Of a DNA stretch of 64,000 nt, positions 8,499 through 17,084 are shown piece after piece. The stretch is from positions 1 to 64,000 of the forward strand of contig JAEUQK010000025.1 of NCBI GenBank assembly GCA_016789265.1. Reading direction: 5' to 3'. The position numbers and the translations under genes were made by a program. The notes below the pieces were generated by a model. The model saw nothing but the letters and a program-made list of their open reading frames with translations, searched no databases and was not told where the DNA came from. This DNA is from Blastocatellia bacterium (GTDB taxonomy: Bacteria; Acidobacteriota; Blastocatellia; Pyrinomonadales; Pyrinomonadaceae). Position 1 is the stretch's first letter; every line of letters begins with the position of its first letter.

Positions 8499-9234
8499 TA
8501 TCCAAAATAAATGTTTGGACTGTACCATGCACAATCAGGGGTTCTTTTGTGAATTATCCGATGAGAGTCAGCAGGCGTTTGAGGCGGCCAAGATTACGAA
8601 CAGCTATTCGCCGGGGAGCATGTTGTTCATCGAAGGCCAGCCGGCCAATGGAGTTTACATGCTTTGCCAGGGTGAGGTAAAACTCTACACCTGTTCTCGT
8701 GACGGAAAGGTCGTGATACTTCATGTTGCAAAACCCGGGGAACTTCTTGGCCTGAGTGCGGTTGTTTCTAATAAGGTTTACGAGGTATCTGCCGAGGTGA
8801 TCGAACCTTGCCAAGTCAACTATATTAGTAAGGCCGACTTCTTAAGGCTGCTTAACAAATATCCGGATTTCGCCATGAACACGGTCAAGCAGCTCTGCAG
8901 CCGGTATAACGACACCTGCAATCAGATCCGCTCATTTGTACTTTCTAACTCGGTTGCCGACAAACTGGCCAAATTAATGCTCGATTGGTGCGAGACCTCG
9001 GCAATAGGTAAAGTAAACGGGAACGGATCTGATCCAATCAGGATAAAAATGCGTTTCACACACGAAGAGGTCGCCGAAATGATCGGCACCTCCCGCGAAA
9101 CGATCACCCGGCTTTTGAAGGAGTTTCGCCAACTCGATCTGATCACCGTTAAGGGGTCTGACCTCTACATCCATAACACCAAGAATTTAGAAGCTATGAT
9201 CGGCCGCCCGCGCGGTTCGCGATCACGATTGTGA
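8479..9234 (+). CDS. Crp/Fnr-family transcription regulator with N-terminal cysteine cluster
   Basis: 251 residues: N-terminal CLDCTMHNQGFFCEL (Cys 12, 15, 24), a cNMP-binding beta-roll (SPGSMLFIEGQPANGVYMLCQGEVKLY, AKPGELLGLSAV), a further Cys in VIEPCQVNYIS, a dimer helix, and a winged HTH (THEEVAEMIGTSRETITRLLKEFRQLDLI). The recognition helix SRETITR has the R-E-xxx-R pattern of CRP, which reads TGTGA. The Cys pattern resembles FNR (three N-terminal plus one internal), so an Fe-S or thiol redox sensor is possible but unproven. ATG 8479 is chosen because AAGGAG lies 6 nt upstream. Matching palindromes occur at 9230, 9810, 13302 and 19801. Confidence 0.88.
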   Translation: MTPHHLSIQNKCLDCTMHNQGFFCELSDESQQAFEAAKITNSYSPGSMLFIEGQPANGVYMLCQGEVKLYTCSRDGKVVILHVAKPGELLGLSAVVSNKVYEVSAEVIEPCQVNYISKADFLRLLNKYPDFAMNTVKQLCSRYNDTCNQIRSFVLSNSVADKLAKLMLDWCETSAIGKVNGNGSDPIRIKMRFTHEEVAEMIGTSRETITRLLKEFRQLDLITVKGSDLYIHNTKNLEAMIGRPRGSRSRL

Positions 9235-9245
9235 CCGCCGTCACA
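9230..9245. promoter_or_regulatory. perfect CRP-type operator TGTGA-N6-TCACA
   Basis: TGTGACCGCCGTCACA overlaps the stop codon of the Crp/Fnr gene. Counting 41.5 bases from its centre puts +1 near 9278-9279, with TAACCT at 9266-9271 as a modest -10 element for the downstream cNMP-domain gene at 9306. Local autoregulation by the Crp/Fnr protein is the likely meaning. Confidence 0.6.
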
Positions 9246-9305
9246 GCCAATTGTGTTTGAAGTCCTAACCTGACCGCTGAATATTGAGAAACTGGATGCG
9301 GGCCG

Positions 9306-9782
9306 ATGTTCCAGGCGGAGGTTACTACGATCTTTCCCGACAATCTTTTAAATGCAGGCTTGTACCAACCGATTCGCTTCGGGGACGTTTTTTGCGATTC
9401 GTCGAAAGACGCAGCTAACGTTCTGGAAGGGATCGGACAGATGATAGATGTATTTACAGGTGACTTTCTGTTGAATTCAGGCGAAACTCCGGGTTCGTTG
9501 AAGATCCTTGTTTCCGGTGAAGGGATCATACTCTCTGGACACCCGCAAAATGGGTTGATCAATATCCGGAAGACGGTAAGCGACGAGGTCTTCGGCCTGA
9601 CAGAGATGATCGCGGGCAGCAGCTTCAAGTACAGTGTTCTTGCGGTTACGAATTGTAAGGTTCGATCTATCCACAAGCGAGAGGTCGAGCATATTCTTGA
9701 AACGGAGGATAGGCCAAGAACAATGCTGATAGAGTTATTGGCCGAACGCATCCAATGGGGTGAACGATCAATTCACAACTAG
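9306..9782 (+). CDS. stand-alone cyclic-nucleotide-binding (CAP_ED) domain protein, no HTH
   Basis: 158 residues with the beta-roll of the Crp/Fnr sensor domain: GDFLLNSGETPGSLKILVSGEGIILS, then VSDEVFGLTEMIAGSSFKYSVLAVTNCKVRSIHKREVEHIL. The usual C-terminal winged helix is missing: the protein ends after the dimerisation-like helix (LIELLAERIQWG), with a stop before any HTH. It directly follows a full Crp/Fnr gene and a CRP-type operator and precedes the multiheme operon, so it may act as a partner or decoy of that regulator (inference). No strong ribosome-binding site decides the start. Confidence 0.7.
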   Translation: MFQAEVTTIFPDNLLNAGLYQPIRFGDVFCDSSKDAANVLEGIGQMIDVFTGDFLLNSGETPGSLKILVSGEGIILSGHPQNGLINIRKTVSDEVFGLTEMIAGSSFKYSVLAVTNCKVRSIHKREVEHILETEDRPRTMLIELLAERIQWGERSIHN

Positions 9783-9808
9783 TCACATCAGAGACTTTTA
9801 TTATAGGG

Positions 9809-9852
9809 CTGTGATATCTATCACAGTTCTCATTTATTGCAAATGTTAGTCT
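9809..9852 (+). promoter_or_regulatory. CRP-type operator with candidate -10 for the decaheme/porin operon
   Basis: CTGTGATATCTATCACAG (9809-9826) is an 18-bp palindrome with 8-bp arms containing a perfect TGTGA-N6-TCACA. For a class II activator (centre at -41.5) the -10 box should be 9847-9852, which reads TAGTCT (TAnnnT core). The cytochrome ATG is at 9915. Confidence 0.65.
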
Positions 9853-9914
9853 TTATCAGATCTTAGAACGCAATTTCAGTTCGGCGGATCGGGTAGTAAA
9901 AGGAGGCAATCAAT

Positions 9915-10955
9915 ATGGCTTCAACAAAATACCTTAAACTTGGAATGCTGGGCGCATTCGCCCTTCTTCTTTTTGCATGGGTGGTAATAACATTCACAAC
10001 GCCGTCCATGCGCTCTTCGGCGACTGAGCTTCCGGATCCGGCCCCTGAAGTGGATTCACAGATCGACGATAAGTTCGTTGGCAGCGAAACATGTAAAGCC
10101 TGTCATGAAGATCAGTTCAAAGCCGTTGAACAAACAAAACATGGAAAACTTGGCGAACTAGCCGCTTGGAAGAACAAGGTTGTGGGATGCGAATCCTGCC
10201 ACGGTCCCGGAAAGGACCACGTCGATGGCGGCGGAGATAAGACCAAGATCAAAAACTTTAAAGAAATGGATCCGAAGGCGGCCTCGGAAACCTGCCTGAG
10301 TTGCCACGCGGGAAAAGAGAACCACAATAATTTCCGCCGCGGTGACCATTGGCGAAATAATATCGGTTGTACTGATTGCCATTCTGCCCACGGGCCGTCT
10401 TTCGGACCCCAGCGTGCGGGCTCTACCACCTTTATTGGCGACGCAGCGGCACAACGACCGAATATGGCAAATCGTGCGATGCTGAAGAACAGCGAACCGC
10501 AACTCTGCATTGGCTGTCACACAGAAACAAAAGCTCAATTCTCCAAGCCTTTTCATCATAAGGTTCTCGAGGGTACTATGTCGTGCAGCGACTGTCACAA
10601 TCCGCATGGTGGATTTGACCAGAAGCAAACAAGGCTAGCAGTCGGCGCCGACCAGTCTTGTATCAAGTGCCACTCGAACAAACAAGGCCCGTTCGTTTTT
10701 GAACACGCGGTGCTAAAAATTGAAGGCTGTTCAGCCTGCCATTCGCCTCATGGTTCACAAAACCCCAAAATGCTCAAACGAAGCAGCATCAGGCAGCTTT
10801 GCATTGAGTGTCACACGTCTATCCAAAACGTGGAGTTAATAACCAGTGACAACCCGGGCGGCCCGCACGCACAAAACAGCTTGCGCTCGCAGAATTGCAC
10901 TATCTGTCATGTCGCGATACACGGCTCGAACTCGAGCAAGGTGTTCTTCAGGTAA
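9915..10955 (+). CDS. decaheme c-type cytochrome, MtrA/DmsE/PioA type
   Basis: 346 residues with an N-terminal hydrophobic segment (about 8-28) for export and ten CXXCH motifs at Cys 60, 92, 127, 152, 198, 224, 249, 272, 296 and 328. Length and heme count fit the MtrA/DmsE family, which sits inside an MtrB-type barrel and wires electrons across the outer membrane. An excellent AAAGGAGG ribosome-binding site precedes the ATG. The MtrB-like gene starts 15 bp downstream. No MtrC-type outer-surface cytochrome gene is in the window, as in PioAB/MtoAB systems. Function in metal reduction or oxidation cannot be decided from sequence. Confidence 0.92.
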   Translation: MASTKYLKLGMLGAFALLLFAWVVITFTTPSMRSSATELPDPAPEVDSQIDDKFVGSETCKACHEDQFKAVEQTKHGKLGELAAWKNKVVGCESCHGPGKDHVDGGGDKTKIKNFKEMDPKAASETCLSCHAGKENHNNFRRGDHWRNNIGCTDCHSAHGPSFGPQRAGSTTFIGDAAAQRPNMANRAMLKNSEPQLCIGCHTETKAQFSKPFHHKVLEGTMSCSDCHNPHGGFDQKQTRLAVGADQSCIKCHSNKQGPFVFEHAVLKIEGCSACHSPHGSQNPKMLKRSSIRQLCIECHTSIQNVELITSDNPGGPHAQNSLRSQNCTICHVAIHGSNSSKVFFR

Positions 10956-10970
10956 AGGGGGTGAATACAA

Positions 10971-13058
10971 ATGGCCAAGAGTACACATAAATTTTCAAAA
11001 TGTCTGCGTGGCACCCTCCGGATCCTCTCTGGCGGCGTAACCGCGTTTATTTTTTCTTTTTCCGCAAGTGCGCAATCGCCGTCTCCATCTCCTTCAACGG
11101 AAACTGATGACCGATACTCCGTCCAAGCCAGCACGGAGATCGGGGGACGTTGGCTGGACGTTAACGGCAACGAGAATAAGTTTAGAAGCGATCTAAACTA
11201 CAGGAGCGGCTTTCGGGTCTTTGATTCCAGTATCTTGATCAAAGACAACGGGAAAGGGTCTAGCTTTAAGGCCTTCGACTCGGCGCTGATCATAGCGTCA
11301 GGATGGGGAGCTGATCCGGGCGGGTTTGTCCGGGCTAATGTAGAACGTGACGGGGTTTACCGATTCGACGCGAACGTTCGACGCGTGGGATTCTATAATT
11401 TTCTGAACAACAACGCGATCGGAGAAACCAGGATCAACTATCACAATTACGATACACGACGAAACTTTGGTGATCTCGATCTTACGATCCTCCCCGATAA
11501 CCCGAAGATCCGATTTCGCTTTGGCGGGTCGTACAACGTATCAAATGGACCTTTCACCTACAGTACTCGAGCAAGCGATGCGTTCCTGGTCAACGGGTCG
11601 TCTGCGGCGAGGTCCTATGACCTGCGGGCCGGTGCCGACGGCAATCTCCTTGGGTTCAATTTGGCGTTCACCTATGGATACAGGAGTTTTGACGACCACA
11701 GCGGCTATACGTTGACAGCGCCGCAAGAGGGTGACAGGATCAACAACTACGATTTCATATCGATGCGGCGTTCGAATCCCATCGATGGACAAACACACTA
11801 TGGCGTGCTGAGCGTCCAACGAACCTTTGCGAAAAAGCTCGACTTTACGGCACGGATTCTCCACTCACTTACCACCAATGAATTCAGCTGGAACGAGTTT
11901 GCTTCATATTACAGCAACTCGACATCTGCGATAACTAATGAACAGATAAACATTTTCGGCGATTCGTCGAGACCGCAGACTCGAGGAGATCTGGGTATAA
12001 CCTGGAGCATCACTGAGAAGTTTCGTATTTCGAATACGTTCACTTACGATGGGTTCAACCTTAACGGTGGTAATCTTTTCGCCCAGGATCGCATAACTCC
12101 GACTACCGCTCTCACCAGGCAGTTCAACTACGCGACGACCCGGTATCGGCGGTATATGAATCTGGTTGAAGGGGACTATCAGTTCAATAATCGCTTTGGA
12201 ATTAACATAGGGTACCGCTACACGCGTCGAGACTTTTCACTGCTGTGGATCGGCTCTAACATAATCACGATCCCGCCAACCCCGCTTACCGGATCGCCCC
12301 AAGAAGAAGACGGCGAAAACATCACTAATACTGTTATCGTGGGAACGCGGATCAAACCGTTGAAGAATTGGTCGATCTTCGCGGACTTTGAAAAAGGTAA
12401 AGCCGATACGGTTTTCACGCGTGCCGGCAGTGCCGATTTCACGAATTTCCGCGTTAAGAGCATGATGCGTTTCAACCGGGTCTCGGCCAACGTTTCGTAC
12501 ATCGATAAGCAAAACGAGATCCCGACCGATACGACCCGAGTTGTTCCGAGGATCACCGACATTAGCAATCGAACGTTCTCGGCCACGATCGATTGGAATC
12601 CGATCGAGGCTCTGAATCTGTCAGGAGGATATAATTATCAGCATCTGACAAGCAGGGCTACGGTCACGTTTTCTGGTCTTCCCGATGCGTTGAGCGAATA
12701 TTTCCTCCGCGACCACTACTTCTTCATCGACGCGACCGTCAAGCCGCACAAGCGGCTCACTTTCTTTGGCAGCTATCGTTGGAACAAGGACCGAAGTCTG
12801 AACGGCGTGGTAGTTCCACCCTTGTCTACTACGACTCTTCTCCTAGGAGCCTATCCGATCGACTTTAAAACTCCCGAAGTTCGGGCGTCGGTTAGGCTGA
12901 GCAGATATCTGGACTGGAACATCGGTTACCAGTACTACGATTACTCAGAGGAACCGGTACAGAACATCCAATGGGCCGTACCGTTCCAAAACTATAAAGC
13001 GCATATGCCATATATGTCGCTGCGGATCTACTTAGGCAAGGCCGCCGGCGATCGGTAA
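10971..13058 (+). CDS. MtrB/PioB-like outer-membrane beta-barrel, decaheme-associated
   Basis: 695 residues. Signal peptide ending SFSASAQ, then a Pro/Ser-rich linker and a long run of alternating amphipathic beta strands rich in aromatic residues and Arg/Asn (for example RYRRYMNLVEGDYQFNNRF, GINIGYRYTRRDFSLLW), typical of large porins. Length is close to MtrB/PioB. Position directly after a decaheme MtrA-type gene with a GGGGGTGA ribosome-binding site supports a porin-cytochrome conduit. It has no CXXC near the mature N terminus and ends in a charged tail after YMSLRIYLG rather than a final Phe. It could also be an unrelated barrel, but pairing makes the MtrB role most likely. Confidence 0.82.
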   Translation: MAKSTHKFSKCLRGTLRILSGGVTAFIFSFSASAQSPSPSPSTETDDRYSVQASTEIGGRWLDVNGNENKFRSDLNYRSGFRVFDSSILIKDNGKGSSFKAFDSALIIASGWGADPGGFVRANVERDGVYRFDANVRRVGFYNFLNNNAIGETRINYHNYDTRRNFGDLDLTILPDNPKIRFRFGGSYNVSNGPFTYSTRASDAFLVNGSSAARSYDLRAGADGNLLGFNLAFTYGYRSFDDHSGYTLTAPQEGDRINNYDFISMRRSNPIDGQTHYGVLSVQRTFAKKLDFTARILHSLTTNEFSWNEFASYYSNSTSAITNEQINIFGDSSRPQTRGDLGITWSITEKFRISNTFTYDGFNLNGGNLFAQDRITPTTALTRQFNYATTRYRRYMNLVEGDYQFNNRFGINIGYRYTRRDFSLLWIGSNIITIPPTPLTGSPQEEDGENITNTVIVGTRIKPLKNWSIFADFEKGKADTVFTRAGSADFTNFRVKSMMRFNRVSANVSYIDKQNEIPTDTTRVVPRITDISNRTFSATIDWNPIEALNLSGGYNYQHLTSRATVTFSGLPDALSEYFLRDHYFFIDATVKPHKRLTFFGSYRWNKDRSLNGVVVPPLSTTTLLLGAYPIDFKTPEVRASVRLSRYLDWNIGYQYYDYSEEPVQNIQWAVPFQNYKAHMPYMSLRIYLGKAAGDR

Positions 13059-13089
13059 AGTCCGGTCGACCATTAGGCCTTAAGACGCT

Positions 13090-13148
13090 GAGGCCGCGAA
13101 GTTCTGCACATTGTCCTCCTTGCAGAACATCGCGGCTTCACTTTTTTT
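13090..13148 (+). terminator. rho-independent terminator after the MtrAB-like pair
   Basis: An 18-bp stem (13090-13107 with 13122-13139, one mismatch and one G-T pair) with a 14-nt loop is followed by ACTTTTTTTG. It ends the decaheme/porin unit, so the next gene has its own promoter. The rest of 13059-13369 holds only that promoter. Confidence 0.8.
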
Positions 13149-13301
13149 GATGAAAGCCTGGTTTCGAAAGCCTCTCGCACCAATTCTAGACCCACCGATC
13201 ATAAATAAGTGTCAATTTGCAAATGGCGCCGTCTCGATTTAGAATGGCCTGATTCAAACCTGATCAATATCCCGATATTTGCTGACGCATCGTTTGGCGA
13301 G

Positions 13302-13344
13302 GGTGATGTTTATCACTGTCCACAACCCATCAAAATGCTATGAA
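13302..13344 (+). promoter_or_regulatory. CRP-type operator and -10 box for the CbcL-like gene
   Basis: GGTGATGTTTATCACT (13302-13317) has the GTGA-N6-TCAC core. Its centre (13309.5) lies exactly 41.5 bases before 13351, and the matching -10 position (13339-13344) reads TATGAA. This is class II activator geometry. The ATG is at 13370 with GGGGG upstream. Confidence 0.62.
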
Positions 13345-13369
13345 TTAAAGTAGTCATAGGGGGCTCAAA

Positions 13370-15259
13370 ATGAGGTCACGCATAAAACTAGCTGCGATCG
13401 TAGTTTTCGTTTTATTTGGTGTTGGAGTATTTCTTCTTAGATCGGTTGGGGTCGGTGCTCAAAATACTGAAGCGCCATTCAGCAGCGGAAACCAGCAAAA
13501 GGACCAGTTTCCGACAAATCTGAATCTCGATTGTGCCGGCTGTCATGGCGCTGGAAAGACGCTTCCTTATCTCGCGGGCCAACAATTTCACAAGGACACA
13601 CACGGTGCGATGGATACGAACATCCATGCAAAGCCATTAGCGAACGGCAAACCGGCGGCTACGTGCCTTGACTGTCACACGGTCAAGGGTGATATGTCCA
13701 CGATCTTGGCGGGCAGTGACCCAAGATCGACTGTTTCAAGGGCAAACATCAGCCAAACGTGCGGTCGATGTCATAACGATCCAGCCTTAATGGGCAACAA
13801 CGGAATTTCGAACCGTCCATTCCTTGCATATCAGGAGAGCGTCCACGGAAAAGCGCTTTCAATGGGAAATCTTAAAGCCGCGGTATGTTCGGACTGTCAT
13901 ACGAGTCATAATGTTCTCCCTGCGAACGACGCACGATCCTCCATTTCAAAATTCAATGTTGCCAAGACATGCGGAACCTGCCACGGACAGATCTCGATGG
14001 AATTTACCACCAGTGTTCATGGAACGTCATTGGCACGCGGAAATTATCAGGCCCCGAACTGTACCGACTGTCACGGTATACATGGAATAAAGGCCCAGAA
14101 AGAGAATAGGGCGGAGTTAGGGCTCGTGAGCTGTTCGCAATGCCATGACGGTGTCCGTTTGGCACAGGATTTTGGGATCCCTAAAGAGCGAGTCACGAGT
14201 TATAAAGACAGCTATCACGGCCGCGCATCAAAACTGGGGTCAGATGTAGTTGCCGATTGTGCAAGCTGCCACGGAGTTCACAACATATTGCCTTCGAGCG
14301 ACCCCAGATCTCTGATAAACAAGGCCAATCTGGTCACGACCTGCGGACAATGTCATTTGGGGGCCAGCGATAATTTTGCCATTGGAAAAGTGCACCTGGA
14401 AACCGCCGCCACCGAAGACCTTGGCAGCCAGGGAAAGTATTGGGTCCGCAACATCTACCTGTTCCTTATCTTCGGGATCGTTGGCGGAATGCTGGTACAC
14501 AACGGGGTCATATGGTATCGAAAAGCGAGGGCGAAACGTGACAAGGAGCATCGTCCGATCGTTCGTATGACGGTGAACCAACGTGTGCAGCACTGGTTGT
14601 TGCTATCGAGTTTTGTGGTCTTGGTGCTTACCGGTTTTGCTCTAGAGTATCCCGACTCTTTTCTCGGTTGGCTCTCCGGCAATAGTGAATCGATACGTCG
14701 CGTGATCCACAGAGTTGCAGCGGTCGTTATGATGGTCGTAGGAGTTTATCACCTCGTTTACCTCATGGTCACCAAGGAAGGGCGAAGTTGGACTTGGGAC
14801 ATGCTGCCTAGATGGAAAGATGTAACGGACTTCTTGCAAAATTTCAAACACTTCGTGCTTAACAAAGGCGAACGGCCTAGATTTGCTCGATTTCGTTACG
14901 CTGATAAGGCCGAGTATTGGGCAGTTGTCTGGGGAACCGTGATAATGGGACTTACAGGCCTAATGATCTGGTTCAAAGTAGGCGTTTTCAGTTTCCTGCC
15001 TAGATGGGCGATCGATATTGCAATTGCGATCCATTTCTACGAAGCGATCCTGGCCACCCTTGCGATCGTCGTATGGCATTTCTATCATGTCATCTTCGAT
15101 CCTGACGTATATCCCTTGAACTGGACCTTCTACGACGGCCGCATGTCTGAAGAGCTTTTCAAGGAGGAACACGAGGAGGCGTATGAAGAGTTGCTAGAAC
15201 AACGGGCTAGAGAACAGGAGGCGCAAGACTCCAATGTTGATGTCGAGAAATCAGAGTGA
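13370..15259 (+). CDS. nonaheme cytochrome c fused to membrane cytochrome b (CbcL-like)
   Basis: 629 residues. N-terminal signal/anchor (7-27); nine CXXCH motifs at Cys 55, 99, 131, 153-173 region, 201, 231, 255, 297 and 325; then a b561/FdnI/HydC-like membrane domain with about five helices (359-575) and candidate heme b histidines H408, H447, H461, H555 and H570/H573. Within the heme part a module (DPRS...TCG-CH) recurs three times. The arrangement equals Geobacter CbcL, a menaquinol-oxidising inner-membrane protein for low-potential respiration (family knowledge). The C-terminal tail is acidic and cytoplasmic. Likely role: quinol to periplasm electron transfer for the MtrAB-like conduit. 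Confidence 0.85.
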   Translation: MRSRIKLAAIVVFVLFGVGVFLLRSVGVGAQNTEAPFSSGNQQKDQFPTNLNLDCAGCHGAGKTLPYLAGQQFHKDTHGAMDTNIHAKPLANGKPAATCLDCHTVKGDMSTILAGSDPRSTVSRANISQTCGRCHNDPALMGNNGISNRPFLAYQESVHGKALSMGNLKAAVCSDCHTSHNVLPANDARSSISKFNVAKTCGTCHGQISMEFTTSVHGTSLARGNYQAPNCTDCHGIHGIKAQKENRAELGLVSCSQCHDGVRLAQDFGIPKERVTSYKDSYHGRASKLGSDVVADCASCHGVHNILPSSDPRSLINKANLVTTCGQCHLGASDNFAIGKVHLETAATEDLGSQGKYWVRNIYLFLIFGIVGGMLVHNGVIWYRKARAKRDKEHRPIVRMTVNQRVQHWLLLSSFVVLVLTGFALEYPDSFLGWLSGNSESIRRVIHRVAAVVMMVVGVYHLVYLMVTKEGRSWTWDMLPRWKDVTDFLQNFKHFVLNKGERPRFARFRYADKAEYWAVVWGTVIMGLTGLMIWFKVGVFSFLPRWAIDIAIAIHFYEAILATLAIVVWHFYHVIFDPDVYPLNWTFYDGRMSEELFKEEHEEAYEELLEQRAREQEAQDSNVDVEKSE

Positions 15260-15294
15260 GCGATCATGTACGGTTAGTTTGCACTAGGCAAAGA

Positions 15295-15324
15295 GTAAGG
15301 CCATCCGCGAACGGATGGCCTTAC
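15295..15324. terminator. perfect 13-bp hairpin between convergent cytochrome operons
   Basis: GTAAGGCCATCCG and CGGATGGCCTTAC flank a CGAA tetraloop. It lies between the stops of the plus-strand CbcL-like gene (15259) and the minus-strand ImcH-like gene (15345). There is no strong T-run on either side, so it may act in both directions as a weak terminator or as an RNA-stabilising stem. Confidence 0.65.
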
Positions 15325-15344
15325 TTAGGTTCATCTGCCAAAAT

Positions 15345-16952
15345 CTATTTCTTAGTGTGACACTGGGCACACTGGAACATTGAGATGTCCCCAAGATTCA
15401 CCGGATGCACGAAGGGCTTGTCAGGAACATGACACGTACTGCACTTTCTGTCTGAAAGCGAGCCAAGGTCGACCGGGTGGATAAATGGTCCGGTCTTCAT
15501 GTTCATTGATGACGGCGCAGTGGAATCGTAGATCGTAGTGTGGCAAACGTTACAATCGTTTGTGATCATTTTCCCTTCCCTGCTGAAGTGCTCACCGTCA
15601 TGGCATCTGAAACAGCCAACGGAATTCATGTGTCCGGCATTGTTCGGGTGAGTTCTCCAATCGGTCTTCATTTCAGGAAACATATACGTTTGATAGATTC
15701 GTTGAACCTCAGCGATCGAATTTCTGATCGACTCCAATCTCTGCTGATAAAGATCTCCATACTTCGACCGATAAAAACCATTGAGATTCTCATCAATTAC
15801 GGCCACCGCCTGCTCGGTCGTATCGTAGTTTGCGCTAAGCACCTCGACCGCCTGCCTTTTCAGGTAAGGTAATGTAGCGTCCAAATTACCGGCAGCCAAA
15901 GACTGATCGACCGCGACATCGGGTGCCAGATAAACATGTGCAGGTCGGTTATGGCAATCCACGCAATCCATCTTCCGTTTAGTTGAAGAGTCGATCATTT
16001 CCTGCGACAACGTTCGCCGCCGGTCGAAAAACTGGGTGACCTTACCGTCGCGGCCGACCATTTGCACCCAAGGAATATCCTGGCGTTTTTCGTCAGAAGC
16101 GATGTACGTGATCTCGTTCGCAATGTTCATATGCCAATGAATGCCGGTGACCTGACCTGTTCGCGGACTTCCTCCACCTACATTGATAAGCATTCGTGTT
16201 TGCCGAAGCGTATTCTTTTCATCATTGCCAAACCGGTTGAAAACCTTCATCTGACCACCAAAGAATTTTTCAGGCCAGTGGCATTGCTCACAGGTTTCCG
16301 GAGCAGGGCGAAGATTGTGAACCGGAGTACCTATCGGCCTTGAATATTTATTGAACGTCACCGAATAAAGCTGATAAGCCCCGGAGAGCTTGGATCTGAC
16401 ATACCAGTCTGCTCCTGAACCCACATGGCAATCGACACACCTCACTCGAGCGTGTGCCCCTGCGATATACGCCGTGAATTCTGGCTTCATTACCGTATGG
16501 CAGGTCTGTCCGCAAAAGGCGACCGACTCTGTAAACTCAAATGCACGATAGCTGCCGAAAGCACTGGCCCCAATAAAGAAAAACGTTAGCACAAGGAAGG
16601 TCAAAAAGGACCGTCGGGTCCGTGGATCGTTAAGATCAAGCTTTGGATAGGCCAGGACATGCTCAGGTGTTATCTTTCGACGGCGACGACGCTCGATCAA
16701 CATCCCTAGCAAAACGATGAAAAGGCCAAAGATCAGAATCGCAGGAAAAATGATATACGTAAGAATTCCAATATATGGGTTGTCACCGTGTGAAGCGATC
16801 TCCATTAAAAAGAGCAGAGTTACACACGCAAGGCTGGCAACAACGATCGCTGTTCCAACGACGCTAATGTAATTCCGCATCAAGCTTGGCGGGTGGATAC
16901 GTTTAGAGGATTCTTCTTGTGGTTCGTCGCTGATGTTCTCTACTTCGCTCAT
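15345..16952 (-). CDS. octaheme NapC/NirT-type inner-membrane cytochrome c (ImcH-like)
   Basis: 535 residues. Cytoplasmic N terminus, three membrane helices (about 31-51, 61-86, 116-135), then periplasmic hemes: an unusual CX3CH (CGQTCH) in NapC-like context, followed by seven CXXCH (CVDCH, CEQCH, CVDCH, CFRCH, CNVCH, CSTCH, CAQCH). The last two hemes sit in a short internal duplication (HPV-LG...C-CH). Three helices, a NapC/NirT domain and seven canonical motifs match what I recall of Geobacter ImcH, used for high-potential acceptors. AGGGGAATGG precedes the ATG. It is last in the minus-strand cytochrome arm. Confidence 0.85.
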   Translation of the reverse strand: MSEVENISDEPQEESSKRIHPPSLMRNYISVVGTAIVVASLACVTLLFLMEIASHGDNPYIGILTYIIFPAILIFGLFIVLLGMLIERRRRRKITPEHVLAYPKLDLNDPRTRRSFLTFLVLTFFFIGASAFGSYRAFEFTESVAFCGQTCHTVMKPEFTAYIAGAHARVRCVDCHVGSGADWYVRSKLSGAYQLYSVTFNKYSRPIGTPVHNLRPAPETCEQCHWPEKFFGGQMKVFNRFGNDEKNTLRQTRMLINVGGGSPRTGQVTGIHWHMNIANEITYIASDEKRQDIPWVQMVGRDGKVTQFFDRRRTLSQEMIDSSTKRKMDCVDCHNRPAHVYLAPDVAVDQSLAAGNLDATLPYLKRQAVEVLSANYDTTEQAVAVIDENLNGFYRSKYGDLYQQRLESIRNSIAEVQRIYQTYMFPEMKTDWRTHPNNAGHMNSVGCFRCHDGEHFSREGKMITNDCNVCHTTIYDSTAPSSMNMKTGPFIHPVDLGSLSDRKCSTCHVPDKPFVHPVNLGDISMFQCAQCHTKK

Positions 16953-17084
16953 ATTCCATTCCCCTAAAAGATACCGTGATCAAGAGTCATAAACTGGTCT
17001 AGGCCGTCCGAAGTCGAAATGCATGGATGAGCACTACGACAAATCGAACGGCCTTAGTCCATTTCCAGATCCATCGAGCAATTG

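Noticed and set aside
9194..9751. 185-codon minus-strand frame opposite the cNMP-domain gene
   Set aside because: The plus-strand frame has clear beta-roll motifs; the reverse frame has none.
16975..16990. possible CRP-type site upstream of the ImcH-like gene
   Set aside because: GTGA and TCAT halves are present but at the wrong spacing for TGTGA-N6-TCACA.
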